DNA of 48,530 nt from positions 1 to 48,530 of the forward strand of contig JALWIX010000059.1 of NCBI GenBank assembly GCA_027082175.1, in the 5' to 3' direction. How positions within the stretch are numbered: position 1 is the stretch's first letter; every line of letters starts with the position of its first letter. The translations under genes and the position numbers were made by a program. Below are positions 17,932 through 25,756 of the stretch, one piece after another. The notes under the pieces were generated by a model. The model made no database searches. It was not told the DNA's origin and saw only the letters and a list, made by a program, of their open reading frames with translations. The stretch comes from Campylobacterales bacterium (GTDB taxonomy: Bacteria > Campylobacterota > Campylobacteria > Campylobacterales > Nitratiruptoraceae).

Positions 17932-18099
17932 CTACTGCCTTTAACATAGAGGTTCTTTATAGTTAAGTTAAAACATTAACATCAAACTATAACTAAACTA
18001 AAATATGTTGAGATTTTACCAAAATATAGATAAAAGGCAGTTAAGGTGGGTTTTTGTATAATTGTTTAAAAATAATCAAAAACTTTATAAAGGTTTTAT
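17932..18099. promoter_or_regulatory. Divergent promoter region between mobB and the lipoprotein gene
   Basis: The gap holds an 8-bp dyad, TTATAGTT at 17957-17964 with AACTATAA at 17985-17992. It also holds a 9-bp inverted pair, ACTGCCTTT (17934-17942) with AAAGGCAGT (18033-18041). The left arm of the second pair doubles as the mobB ribosome site on the minus strand. For the plus-strand gene, TATAAT at 18057-18062 is a good -10, with no clear -35, as is usual in Campylobacterota. The dyads may be operators, which is only a possibility. Confidence 0.4.
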
Positions 18100-18582
18100 A
18101 TGAGAAAAATTTTTTTGATAGCAACTTTAACGGCTCTATTTATCTTTAATGGATGCGGGCAAAAAAACGGTTTTGAATTTTTTAGCAAAGACAAACCTTA
18201 TGAAAAGGCTATATCACATACAAAAAAAGGTGAAATTGTAGTTTCTATGGAAAATAAAGCTTTTATTATAGCTACTTATCTAAATCCAATATATAAAAAA
18301 TATAAAGATGGAGACTATTTTTTTGTTAGGGTATATATATCCAACGATTTTGAGGATGATAAAAAAAGCGGTCTAAACAATCCTAAATACCATCTGTTAT
18401 TAAACGATCAAGAACCGATTATGATAAAAGAGTTGTCAAGAGAGGATATTTTGGCAAAAGAGATGCCTATGGTGAAACCTTGGTATAAGATATATCTTGT
18501 CAAGTTTCCGAAAAATAGCGGGGTTAAAAAGCTCCAATTTAAAAGCGATGATTACGGTCAAACGGCACTAACTTTTCAGTAA
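18100..18582 (+). CDS. Conserved lipoprotein of unknown function
   Basis: The 160-residue protein starts with a lipoprotein signal: MRKIF, a hydrophobic LIATLTALFIF, then the lipobox NGC with C19 as the probable lipidated residue. The mature part is a compact mixed alpha/beta domain with no motif I recognise. It lies between divergent mobB and convergent slt, the position of Cj0842 in C. jejuni, so it appears to be phylum-conserved. Its 3' end overlaps slt tail to tail by 44 bp (18539-18582). It may be an envelope factor, but no function can be stated. Confidence 0.8.
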   Translation: MRKIFLIATLTALFIFNGCGQKNGFEFFSKDKPYEKAISHTKKGEIVVSMENKAFIIATYLNPIYKKYKDGDYFFVRVYISNDFEDDKKSGLNNPKYHLLLNDQEPIMIKELSREDILAKEMPMVKPWYKIYLVKFPKNSGVKKLQFKSDDYGQTALTFQ

Positions 18583-20143
18583 GAGAGCGTAGACTCTCTT
18601 TAACGCCTAAAATCTTACAATAGATCACATAATTTGCCAAAACTTTTTTGCCGTATTTTCTTGTTTCAGGATACGCTACAAGCTCCATTCCTAAAAAAGG
18701 CTCAAACTTATTTTCGTCGAAAATATCGGTTTTTATAATTTTCCTTTTTGTAAAACCGATCCCGCCGTTGTAAGCGTAAGCAATCAAAAGAGGATGTTTT
18801 AGTTTTCTTTTTAAAAATTTGATATGATGCAAAGCAAAATCAAGGTTTGTTTTAGGCTCAAACATCATATCAAGATCAAAACCCTCTACACTTTTCTCTT
18901 TTGCTATAGCTTTTGCTAAAAAGGGCATTATCTGCATAGTGCCTAACGCGAATGAAGTAGAGATACTAGAAGGTATAAATCTACTTTCTTGCCTAGCTAA
19001 AGCGTATATCAAAGCTCTATCTTTTTTATCCACTCCTTTTAAATAATCTTCAAATGGGGTTATGTAAGGATGGATTTTGTATCTGTAATATCTCTCCATT
19101 ATAAAAGCATATACCGGAAGTAGATTTTTGCTTCTAAAATGATAAGCGAATCTTTTTAACTCGTCTTGGTTTAAACTCTTTACTTTGTTAAGAATTTCTA
19201 GCCATATAAACGGGTCTTTTATATCTATTTCGTTGCTTTTGTTTTTAAAATCAAAAGTGACAAAATTATCGATTTTTTTGCGAAGTCTCTCTTTAGCGTA
19301 AAGAGAATAGATATTAATATCTTTAGATTCGCTAAGTTTTTCTAATATTTTTGGATTTTTTGTTATAAGGTATAACCAAAAAAGAGATTTATCTTTGTCA
19401 AAAGTGTAGTATGCTTTATCATAAGCGTAAGTTAGAAACTTTTTGGCTATATCGTACTTTGAGTATCTAACCGCGTTAATAGCGATCAAAAAAGATGAAT
19501 AAGCGCTTAAATCTTGAGTAGAGATATCAAAAAAGGAAAAATGAATTTTTTTTAATTTAGGGTTTGTTATCGTGATATTTACAAAAGTGTCAAAACCTTT
19601 TTTATGTTTGATTTTTTCTAAAAAATATGGCGGTATTGTGTAGTTAAGGTATTTTTCTCGAAATTTATCTCCTACTTGGTTAAACACTTCAAAAAATATA
19701 TCTTCATTGTTTAAAAGCATAAAAAAAGGATATTTGGAAGACAAAAGAGTGAAAATTTTATAAGTTTTTTCAAACTTTTTTACCTTTCTTGCTATCTTTT
19801 TTCTCTCTTCCAAACCCAAAGATACAAATTTATAGGGACTCATCCCAGCAGCGATACATTCCGCGTTTTCTTTTATATACTCTTTGGGTTTTAGTTTCAT
19901 GCATCTTGCGATCTCTTTTATGTTTTCGTCATCGCTTTTTTTAGCAAATCTAAGAAAGATTTTTCTATTTACGTTTTTTGTTTGATAAAAGGCTTTATTG
20001 GCTTCATTGGAAGTGATATTTTGGTCTAAAAAACGCCATATATAGTAATCTTTGGCAACAGATGTTGGTTTTTGCGTTATAAAATCTAATGTTACCTCTT
20101 TTGAAAATAGCAAAAGAGGTAACAATAAAATCAGTTTTTTCAT
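18539..20143 (-). CDS. slt: Soluble lytic murein transglycosylase
   Basis: Slt cleaves peptidoglycan glycan strands to 1,6-anhydro-MurNAc products in the periplasm. The 534-residue protein has a short signal peptide (KKLILLLPLLLFS), a long helical superhelix-like region as in E. coli Slt70, and a C-terminal SLT domain. Catalytic E386 is in ALARQESRFIPSSIS, followed by ALGTMQIMPF and AYNGGIGF, which are conserved family blocks. It overlaps yggT by 4 nt and converges on the lipoprotein gene. Confidence 0.95.
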   Translation of the reverse strand: MKKLILLLPLLLFSKEVTLDFITQKPTSVAKDYYIWRFLDQNITSNEANKAFYQTKNVNRKIFLRFAKKSDDENIKEIARCMKLKPKEYIKENAECIAAGMSPYKFVSLGLEERKKIARKVKKFEKTYKIFTLLSSKYPFFMLLNNEDIFFEVFNQVGDKFREKYLNYTIPPYFLEKIKHKKGFDTFVNITITNPKLKKIHFSFFDISTQDLSAYSSFLIAINAVRYSKYDIAKKFLTYAYDKAYYTFDKDKSLFWLYLITKNPKILEKLSESKDINIYSLYAKERLRKKIDNFVTFDFKNKSNEIDIKDPFIWLEILNKVKSLNQDELKRFAYHFRSKNLLPVYAFIMERYYRYKIHPYITPFEDYLKGVDKKDRALIYALARQESRFIPSSISTSFALGTMQIMPFLAKAIAKEKSVEGFDLDMMFEPKTNLDFALHHIKFLKRKLKHPLLIAYAYNGGIGFTKRKIIKTDIFDENKFEPFLGMELVAYPETRKYGKKVLANYVIYCKILGVKESLRSLTEKLVPFDRNHRF

Positions 20144-20439
20144 TGTAACGAGTATGCTAGCTGAAAAAGAAGTTTAACCAAAAAGAGGTCCATAAACTGC
20201 AACGCGATAATAACTATTAGCGGCGCAAGATCGATACCCCCGATAACAGTAGGTATATATTTTCTTATAAAATAGTAAACGGGTTCGGTGAGTCTATAGA
20301 GTGTTTGAACTATAGGATTGTAAGGATCGGGTCGCACCCAACTAATAAGCGCGGCTATGATGACAACCCAGATATAAATGTTGATCACCATATGTAAAAT
20401 ATTGGCGACGGCTTCTAAAAGTGTGGAAATAACTATCAT
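20140..20439 (-). CDS. YggT family membrane protein
   Basis: The 99-residue protein has two hydrophobic segments (about 5-27 and 66-92). Between them is the family signature, with WVRPDPYNPIVQTLYRLTEPV followed by a short helix and a second P-x-x-G-G-I-D-L-A-P segment. YggT proteins are inner-membrane proteins linked to cell shape, osmotic tolerance or division in various bacteria, but with no agreed function. It overlaps gltX upstream and slt downstream by 4 nt each, so the three are one operon. Confidence 0.9.
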   Translation of the reverse strand: MIVISTLLEAVANILHMVINIYIWVVIIAALISWVRPDPYNPIVQTLYRLTEPVYYFIRKYIPTVIGGIDLAPLIVIIALQFMDLFLVKLLFQLAYSLQ

Positions 20440-21734
20440 TTTACTACCTCATTTATAGATTTTCTTAAAATCGGATACAAAAGCGATATTTCAGGTCCGT
20501 GCTCCTCTCCGGTTAGGAGCAGTCTTAATGGTTTAAAAAACTTTTTGCCTTTTAATCCGCTTTCTTGCATTAACATCTTTTTAAACTCGTCAAACTCTTT
20601 TATATTGCTATAATCTTTTATCAGTTTTTTTAAAACTTCAGCCTCTTTTTCATACTCGGGTGGAATCTCTTTTTTAGAAAAAATCTTTTCTATCTTAGGC
20701 TTTAGCTCTTTTAAAGTGCTTGCCTCTTCAATATATATTTTAGCAAGTTTTCCTATATTTTCATCATCATAACCCAAAAATTTGGCTAATATTTTATCAT
20801 CTAACATTTTAATATGCGCTCTATTTATAAATCTTAGCTTGTCCAAATCAAATTTTGCGCTATTTTTTGATAGATTTTTAAGTTCGAACCAATCTATAGC
20901 CTCTTGCATAGTAAATATCTCTTTTGGAGTTTTGTTACCAAGAAGTATGAGGTAGTTAGCGATAGCTTGCGGCAAAAATCCCTCTTCCAAAAGCCATTTA
21001 ACGCTTGAGGCCTTATCCCGTTTGCTCATCTTTTTGCCCTCTTCATTTAAAATTATTGGAAGATGGCAATATTGTATGGTTTTTGTATATCCCAAAAGCT
21101 CTCTTATGTGTATCTGCTTTGGAGTGTTTGATAGATGATCTTCTCCTCTTATGATTAAAGAAATATCATGAAGCATATCGTCTATCGAGCATGCAAAGTT
21201 GTAAGTCGCTCTTCCATCCGCTCTTAAAATAACAAAAGAGTCCACTTCATTTGGTTCAAAAGCCATTTTTCCTTTTAAAATATCGTCAAACTCAATTCTT
21301 CTTTGTGGTTTTTTGATTCTGACTACGAAAGGCTCCGCTTTTTTTGATGCTTCTTGGATAGTGATCTCTTCACATTTTCCGCTATATCTATAAGCTTTTT
21401 TTTCCTTTTTTGCCTTTTCTCTCTCTTTTTCAAGTTCCTCTTTGGTACAAAAACACGCAAAGGCTTTTTGCTCTTGCAAAAGTTTATACGCAAAATTTTG
21501 GTGAAAGGTGATATTTTTGCTTTGATATAGAAGTTCGTCATACTCGATATCGAATTTTTTCAAGATTTCTAGTATCTCTTTATCTTTTCCTTCTATATTT
21601 CTCTCAATATCGGTATCTTCGATTCTAACCAAAAATCTCTCTTGTTTTTGTTTTGCAACTATATAGTTAAAAATAGCGACTCTTAAATTTCCTATATGCA
21701 TATCGCCTGTGGGGCTTGGAGCAAATCTAAGCAT
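20436..21734 (-). CDS. gltX: Glutamyl-tRNA synthetase
   Basis: GltX charges tRNA-Glu. The class I motifs are HIGN (13-16, in SPTGDMHIGNL) and KMSKR (235-239), with RIEDTD and the RGEDHLSNTPKQ tRNA-contact block between. The C-terminal helical anticodon-binding domain is somewhat short (432 residues in total, against 460-480 for common GltX). Campylobacterota often carry two GltX enzymes, one of which mischarges tRNA-Gln for GatCAB. Length places this one near the shorter paralogue, but specificity cannot be read from the sequence. AAGGAG precedes the ATG. Only 46 bp separate its start from the palindromic element at 21781. Confidence 0.95.
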   Translation of the reverse strand: MLRFAPSPTGDMHIGNLRVAIFNYIVAKQKQERFLVRIEDTDIERNIEGKDKEILEILKKFDIEYDELLYQSKNITFHQNFAYKLLQEQKAFACFCTKEELEKEREKAKKEKKAYRYSGKCEEITIQEASKKAEPFVVRIKKPQRRIEFDDILKGKMAFEPNEVDSFVILRADGRATYNFACSIDDMLHDISLIIRGEDHLSNTPKQIHIRELLGYTKTIQYCHLPIILNEEGKKMSKRDKASSVKWLLEEGFLPQAIANYLILLGNKTPKEIFTMQEAIDWFELKNLSKNSAKFDLDKLRFINRAHIKMLDDKILAKFLGYDDENIGKLAKIYIEEASTLKELKPKIEKIFSKKEIPPEYEKEAEVLKKLIKDYSNIKEFDEFKKMLMQESGLKGKKFFKPLRLLLTGEEHGPEISLLYPILRKSINEVVK

Positions 21735-21780
21735 AATTCTCCTTGTTTAAGTTTATAGAGTATTTCATAACTCCACGCTA

Positions 21781-22073
21781 ATTGAGTGTTCTGAATAAAT
21801 AGCAAATTTCGCTCAAGCAAGTTATCATTTTTGCATTTGGCAACGCTTGAAAATTTTATTAAAAAGTGCGAACGCAAGAAGCGTTAAGCCAGCGCAAACT
21901 GCTTTGCGTTGGTAGCTCCGCACGGCGAGGCGTTTATACAAACTTGCATAGCCTACGCCACAGGAGCGCCCTTCGGGGTTAAGCGCACTTTTTTGCTTTT
22001 ATGACCAACATAAAATTTTCAAGCTAAAATGATAAAGCTTTCGCTCAATTACTATTTATTCAGAGAGTTCAAT
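21781..22073. mobile_element. Candidate MITE: 293-bp imperfect palindrome flanked by TA, with G+C-rich structured core
   Basis: The gltX-psd gap is filled by one large inverted repeat. Perfect paired segments are 21790-21802 with 22052-22064 (TCTGAATAAATAG), 21822-21831 with 22026-22035 (TTATCATTTT), 21845-21859 with 22010-22024 (GCTTGAAAATTTTAT), and 21864-21870 with 21984-21990 (AAGTGCG). Both ends read ATTGA and are flanked by TA (21779-21780 and 22074-22075), as in elements moved by IS630/mariner-type transposases. The core (about 21864-21990) is much richer in G+C than its surroundings and has further hairpins, among them CCC-TTCG-GGG at 21969-21978. No ORF of note lies inside. It could instead be a structured RNA or leader. 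Confidence 0.6.
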
Positions 22074-22144
22074 TAACAAATAAGTTTTGGGATTTTATCC
22101 AATTTTTGGTATATTTATCCTAAAATTTTAAGGAGTGGCTTTTT

Positions 22145-22969
22145 TTGAGAAGAGTAAGAAAAAGAGTAATAAGCAACATCATCTCAAAGAGTTTCGGAAA
22201 ATTTGCTAGTCACAGATTTCATCCTGCTCTTCAAAAATTTATTAACAGATCGTATGTTAAATTTTTAAAATTGGATATGAAAGAGTTTAAAAAAGCTGAA
22301 GAGTATAAAACTCTTAATGAGCTTTTTACTAGAGAGCTTATTAACCAAAGAGATATAGATATAGATCAAAAATCGGTCGTGTCTCCAACGGATTCTCTTA
22401 TAACAGAATGCGGAAAACTCCAAAAAGATAGACTTTTTCAGATAAAAGGTATGGAGTATTGTGTCGACTCTTTGTTATTGGAGTGTGACGAAAAGAGTAA
22501 AAAGAGAGTTTATAACGGTGAATTTATAAATTTTTATCTCTCTCCGAGAGATTATCATAGATACCATATGCCTTATGATCTTCAAATAAAAAAAGTGATT
22601 CATATTCCAGGTAAGCTCTATCCGGTTAACCTTAGATATCTTAGAAAAAAGATAAATCTTTTTATAGAAAACGAAAGAGTTATTTTAGAGTGTTATACAA
22701 AAAATTCAAAATTGTTTTATATCGTTTTGGTAGGCGCTTTGAATGTAGGACAGATGACTTTAGTTTTTGAAAGTAGGATAGAGACAAACAAAAATAGAGA
22801 AATTTCTGTTTATGAGTATGAAAATCTTTGGATGAGCAAAGGCGAGCTTCTAGGATATTTCAAGATGGGTTCGACGGTAGTGATGCTTTTTGAAAAAGAT
22901 AGCGTAAAATTAGAAGTGTTTGCAGGACAAAAAGTAAAGTTCGGAGATAAAGTCGCCGAACTTTATTAA
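22145..22969 (+). CDS. psd: Phosphatidylserine decarboxylase proenzyme
   Basis: Psd makes phosphatidylethanolamine from phosphatidylserine at the inner membrane. It is made as a proenzyme that cleaves itself to form a pyruvoyl group. The cleavage site is G242-S243 in KMGSTVVMLFE (a variant of the LGST motif), so the alpha subunit would be about 32 residues. The histidine motif SPRDYHRYHMP is present at about 138-148. The protein has 274 residues, typical of the family. Start TTG, about nine bases after AAGGAG. In C. jejuni psd is also just beyond gltX. Confidence 0.93.
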   Translation: MRRVRKRVISNIISKSFGKFASHRFHPALQKFINRSYVKFLKLDMKEFKKAEEYKTLNELFTRELINQRDIDIDQKSVVSPTDSLITECGKLQKDRLFQIKGMEYCVDSLLLECDEKSKKRVYNGEFINFYLSPRDYHRYHMPYDLQIKKVIHIPGKLYPVNLRYLRKKINLFIENERVILECYTKNSKLFYIVLVGALNVGQMTLVFESRIETNKNREISVYEYENLWMSKGELLGYFKMGSTVVMLFEKDSVKLEVFAGQKVKFGDKVAELY

Positions 22970-23000
22970 GCGGATATAAAAACTAAATAAAAGGATTGTC

Positions 23001-23279
23001 ATGGAAAAAGATGATGTTTTAGTGGTTGAAGCAGAGATTTTACCGGATGGGCTTGGAAGCTGGGTTATAAAGGCTATAAACAAAGAGACGGGAGAAGAGA
23101 GATATTGTAAAACTATAGAGGAATATAACGCTTTTTTGAACGAATGCGTATACTCTACCCAAAAAGATAACTTTCAAGCTACATGGAACGAATCTCCAAA
23201 AGCGACTCCGGAAATGATTGCAGATGTTAGGCAGAAGTTGATGAAGTTTTATGATCAAATCAATCAAGTTGATCAATAA
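23001..23279 (+). CDS. Small conserved hypothetical protein
   Basis: The 92-residue acidic, soluble protein begins with beta strands (DDVLVVEAEILPDGLGSWVI and KAINKETGEERYC), followed by a helical C-terminal half (TPEMIADVRQKLMKFYDQI). It has no signal peptide or membrane segment. AAAGGATTG precedes the ATG. It follows psd by 31 nt and is closed by a hairpin at 23350-23372. I do not recognise a function. Its place beside psd suggests it is part of the conserved Campylobacterota neighbourhood. Confidence 0.7.
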   Translation: MEKDDVLVVEAEILPDGLGSWVIKAINKETGEERYCKTIEEYNAFLNECVYSTQKDNFQATWNESPKATPEMIADVRQKLMKFYDQINQVDQ

Positions 23280-23349
23280 GTATCTTTGTGTATTTTATGT
23301 AAACAAACATTAACGATGCATCAACAAGCTACTATTTTCTCCTAAAAAT

Positions 23350-23372
23350 TAAGCAAAGTTTTGCTTTGCTTA
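23350..23372 (+). terminator. Hairpin terminator after the psd operon
   Basis: TAAGCAAAG (23350-23358) pairs perfectly with CTTTGCTTA (23364-23372) around a 5-nt loop. The A+T-rich run GTTTATTGTTTATAG follows. It is 70 bp after the stop at 23279, in the gap before the EAL-protein gene. The remaining bases up to 23544 hold only A+T-rich promoter-like sequence. Confidence 0.6.
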
Positions 23373-23544
23373 GTTTATTGTTTATAGTTTTACAATAGAG
23401 ACTGAAACTGCAAGAGACTTTAGTAAAACTTATAACCGTAAACATTGAAAAACGAGAAAATTCCGTAACTATAAACATATATAGTTCTTACTATATTTAA
23501 AAATCATATACTTTTAAGAATCTATATGATATAAAATTTGTATT

Positions 23545-25404
23545 ATGAAGACAGATCGCGCATTTTTAGTAAAAAATATAAAAGAGATCAGTACTCAGAT
23601 AGATAAGGAGTATAGCGACGTACTTCTTTCAAATAGAAGTATAGAGTTATTGGAAAAGTTTTTTCAAAACAATAGCTCCGAGGATTTGAGGGATTTTGGA
23701 AAATATTGCGCGATAGAAGAGATTCCTTACCTAGAGCTTAATTTTATCGTCGAAGACCTTTTTCAACGCGCGGGTATAAATTATAACGAGTTTATTGACA
23801 ACATAGCGCTTGGCTATCTACGTATAAAACTACAAAATGACGCCAAATATTTTGAGATTAAAGTTCAAAAAATATTTGCTCCTACGATAAATAAAGTGCG
23901 CGATACCATCAACTCGCATATATATTGGATATTAGAGTTTATCTCATCCATTACCAACGATACCGATCCTCCTCAGATGGATGAAACCCGGTGCCATCTT
24001 GGATGTTGGATAGAAAAAATGGACGAAGAGTATGATATAAAAGAGATAAAAGAGCAGCATCACAATCTACATACTTTAGCGAAACACGCTTATATATCAT
24101 ACCGAAAAGGGGCTTATCATCGATTTTTGTTACTCTATATAGATATGATTTATTATAGCGCTATAATACGTCAAAATATTTTACAATACTTTACGGAAGA
24201 GGAACTTATATCTTTCACTATAGATGCCCTAACGCATCTTCCAAATAGATTTACTTTGCAAAGCGATATAAAAAATCTTGATAGTAGTTTGAGCTTTTTT
24301 CTGTTTAATATTAAAGACTTTTCAAAAATCAATCTAATGTTTGGCCAAAAAACGGGCGATAAAGTTATAAAAAGTATTGCTCAAGTTTTGGTCGGATGTA
24401 AAGAGTGTCAAAAAGTTTACCGTATATACGGAGACGAGTTTGGAATTTTGTTAAAAAGTGAGAAGGTGTATGAATCTATTCAAAAAATTGTTAGCATGCT
24501 TGAGAGTCAACCTTATCCCAAAGATAGTAAGCTTGTAAATATTACTATCTATGGCTCATACGCAAAAATAGGAAGACATCTGCTAGAAAAAACTGAATTT
24601 GGCATTATACATGGCAAACAGAATTCCAGGAAAATTACAAACGTAGATAAATTTACGCGCAAGGAGATACTGTCGTACGCTAAAAATCTTCGGCTATCGC
24701 AACGGTTGCAACTAGCTTTTGCCAGCGATAAATTTTATATTTATTATCAACCCATCTTTAATATCGATACCGGTAGGATTGAAAAATATGAAGCGCTTTT
24801 ACGGGTTGAAGACTTAAACGGTAGAATTTTATGTCCATCGGAATTTTTGGATGTTCTTAAAAATATGTTTATATATCCCGAAGTTACAAAAATGGTACTA
24901 GTAAAAGCGTTTGAGAAATTTAAGGATAAACCTTATGAGTTTAGCGTAAATTTGTCTTTCCGCGATATTGTCCATGAAGATACTTGCCGTATAATAGAAA
25001 GTATCATAAAAGAAAACCCCAAAACAAGCAGACGGTTTACTATCGAGTTGCTCGAATACGAAGCGATCAATAACTTTTCTAGAGTTTCTGAGTTTATTGA
25101 CAGAGTTAGAAGTTACGGAGTTAAGATATCGTTAGATGACTTTGGCGCGGGGTATTCGAACTTTGTTAATATTTTTAAACTTAAAATCGATTATATCAAA
25201 ATTGACGGATCGATTATACAAGATATTTTAAATGATAAAAAGTCGAAAATAATTGTCAAATCTATACAAAATATCGCCGAGGAGATAGGTTCAAAAACAA
25301 TAGCCGAATTTGTTTCAAGCGAGCGAATTTTTGAGGCGGTAAAGCTATTTGGAGTAAATTACGCTCAAGGTTATTTTATAGGAGAGCCTAAGGCGGATTT
25401 ATAG
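23545..25404 (+). CDS. Cyclic-di-GMP signalling protein: CZB-like, degenerate GGDEF, EAL
   Basis: The 619-residue cytoplasmic protein has no membrane segment. The N-terminal 110 residues are helical and not recognised. Residues about 120-190 match the CZB zinc-binding pattern: H125, C150 in CHLGCW, and H172/H173/H176 in QHHNLH. The GGDEF domain (about 225-370) carries YGDEF at 295-299 in place of GGDEF, so cyclase activity is doubtful. The EAL domain (about 380-619) keeps EALLR (416-420), SVNLS, DDFGAG (531-536), YIKIDGS and IAEF, so c-di-GMP phosphodiesterase activity is likely. I infer a zinc- or redox-tuned phosphodiesterase. The ATG has no clear ribosome site and lies only 10 bases after a TATAAA box (23530-23535), so the mRNA may be almost leaderless. 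Confidence 0.88.
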   Translation: MKTDRAFLVKNIKEISTQIDKEYSDVLLSNRSIELLEKFFQNNSSEDLRDFGKYCAIEEIPYLELNFIVEDLFQRAGINYNEFIDNIALGYLRIKLQNDAKYFEIKVQKIFAPTINKVRDTINSHIYWILEFISSITNDTDPPQMDETRCHLGCWIEKMDEEYDIKEIKEQHHNLHTLAKHAYISYRKGAYHRFLLLYIDMIYYSAIIRQNILQYFTEEELISFTIDALTHLPNRFTLQSDIKNLDSSLSFFLFNIKDFSKINLMFGQKTGDKVIKSIAQVLVGCKECQKVYRIYGDEFGILLKSEKVYESIQKIVSMLESQPYPKDSKLVNITIYGSYAKIGRHLLEKTEFGIIHGKQNSRKITNVDKFTRKEILSYAKNLRLSQRLQLAFASDKFYIYYQPIFNIDTGRIEKYEALLRVEDLNGRILCPSEFLDVLKNMFIYPEVTKMVLVKAFEKFKDKPYEFSVNLSFRDIVHEDTCRIIESIIKENPKTSRRFTIELLEYEAINNFSRVSEFIDRVRSYGVKISLDDFGAGYSNFVNIFKLKIDYIKIDGSIIQDILNDKKSKIIVKSIQNIAEEIGSKTIAEFVSSERIFEAVKLFGVNYAQGYFIGEPKADL

Positions 25405-25756
25405 TAGACGATAAGATGTTTAGAGTAAAATGCCACATTGCTACATAAGCTATTTATAACGCTATAAACTACTTTAAAAGCAAATTTATTTTAACTCAAA
25501 AACTCATATTTTACAATTTTATTTATTAGCTTTTAATACTTGTTTTTGGCGATAAAAATTTGGCTTATCGGCTTTAAATCTACCTTAGCGTTGCAAAAAC
25601 GGATTCTAACGTTAAGTCCTGTTGTTTAGAATTTCTTATAAAAAAAGCTCCTCATCTTACATTGATAATGAAAATGATTATCAAGATTAAGAAAACGGTA
25701 AGTTTTCTTTTTGTATTATTTCAAAAATAGATTTATGATGAAATTAAGGACTTGTT
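25405..25756. other. 352-bp intergenic region upstream of the porin
   Basis: No plausible gene lies here. The first 250 bp are A+T-rich with weak inverted repeats, such as CTTAGCGTT and AACGTTAAG near 25593-25619 with one mismatch. The last 100 bp hold the Fur box (25664-25682), a possible -10 TATGAT near 25733, and the porin's AAGGA ribosome site. Nothing else can be supported. Confidence 0.5.
25664..25682. promoter_or_regulatory. Fur box upstream of porin-feoA-feoB
   Basis: GATAATGAAAATGATTATC matches the classical 19-bp Fur consensus GATAATGATAATCATTATC at 17 of 19 positions. It lies about 75 bp before the porin start and upstream of a possible -10 (TATGAT near 25733). Fur with Fe2+ would repress the porin and, by read-through, feoAB when iron is sufficient. 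Campylobacter Fur sites are often looser than the E. coli consensus, so a near-perfect match is notable. Confidence 0.8.
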
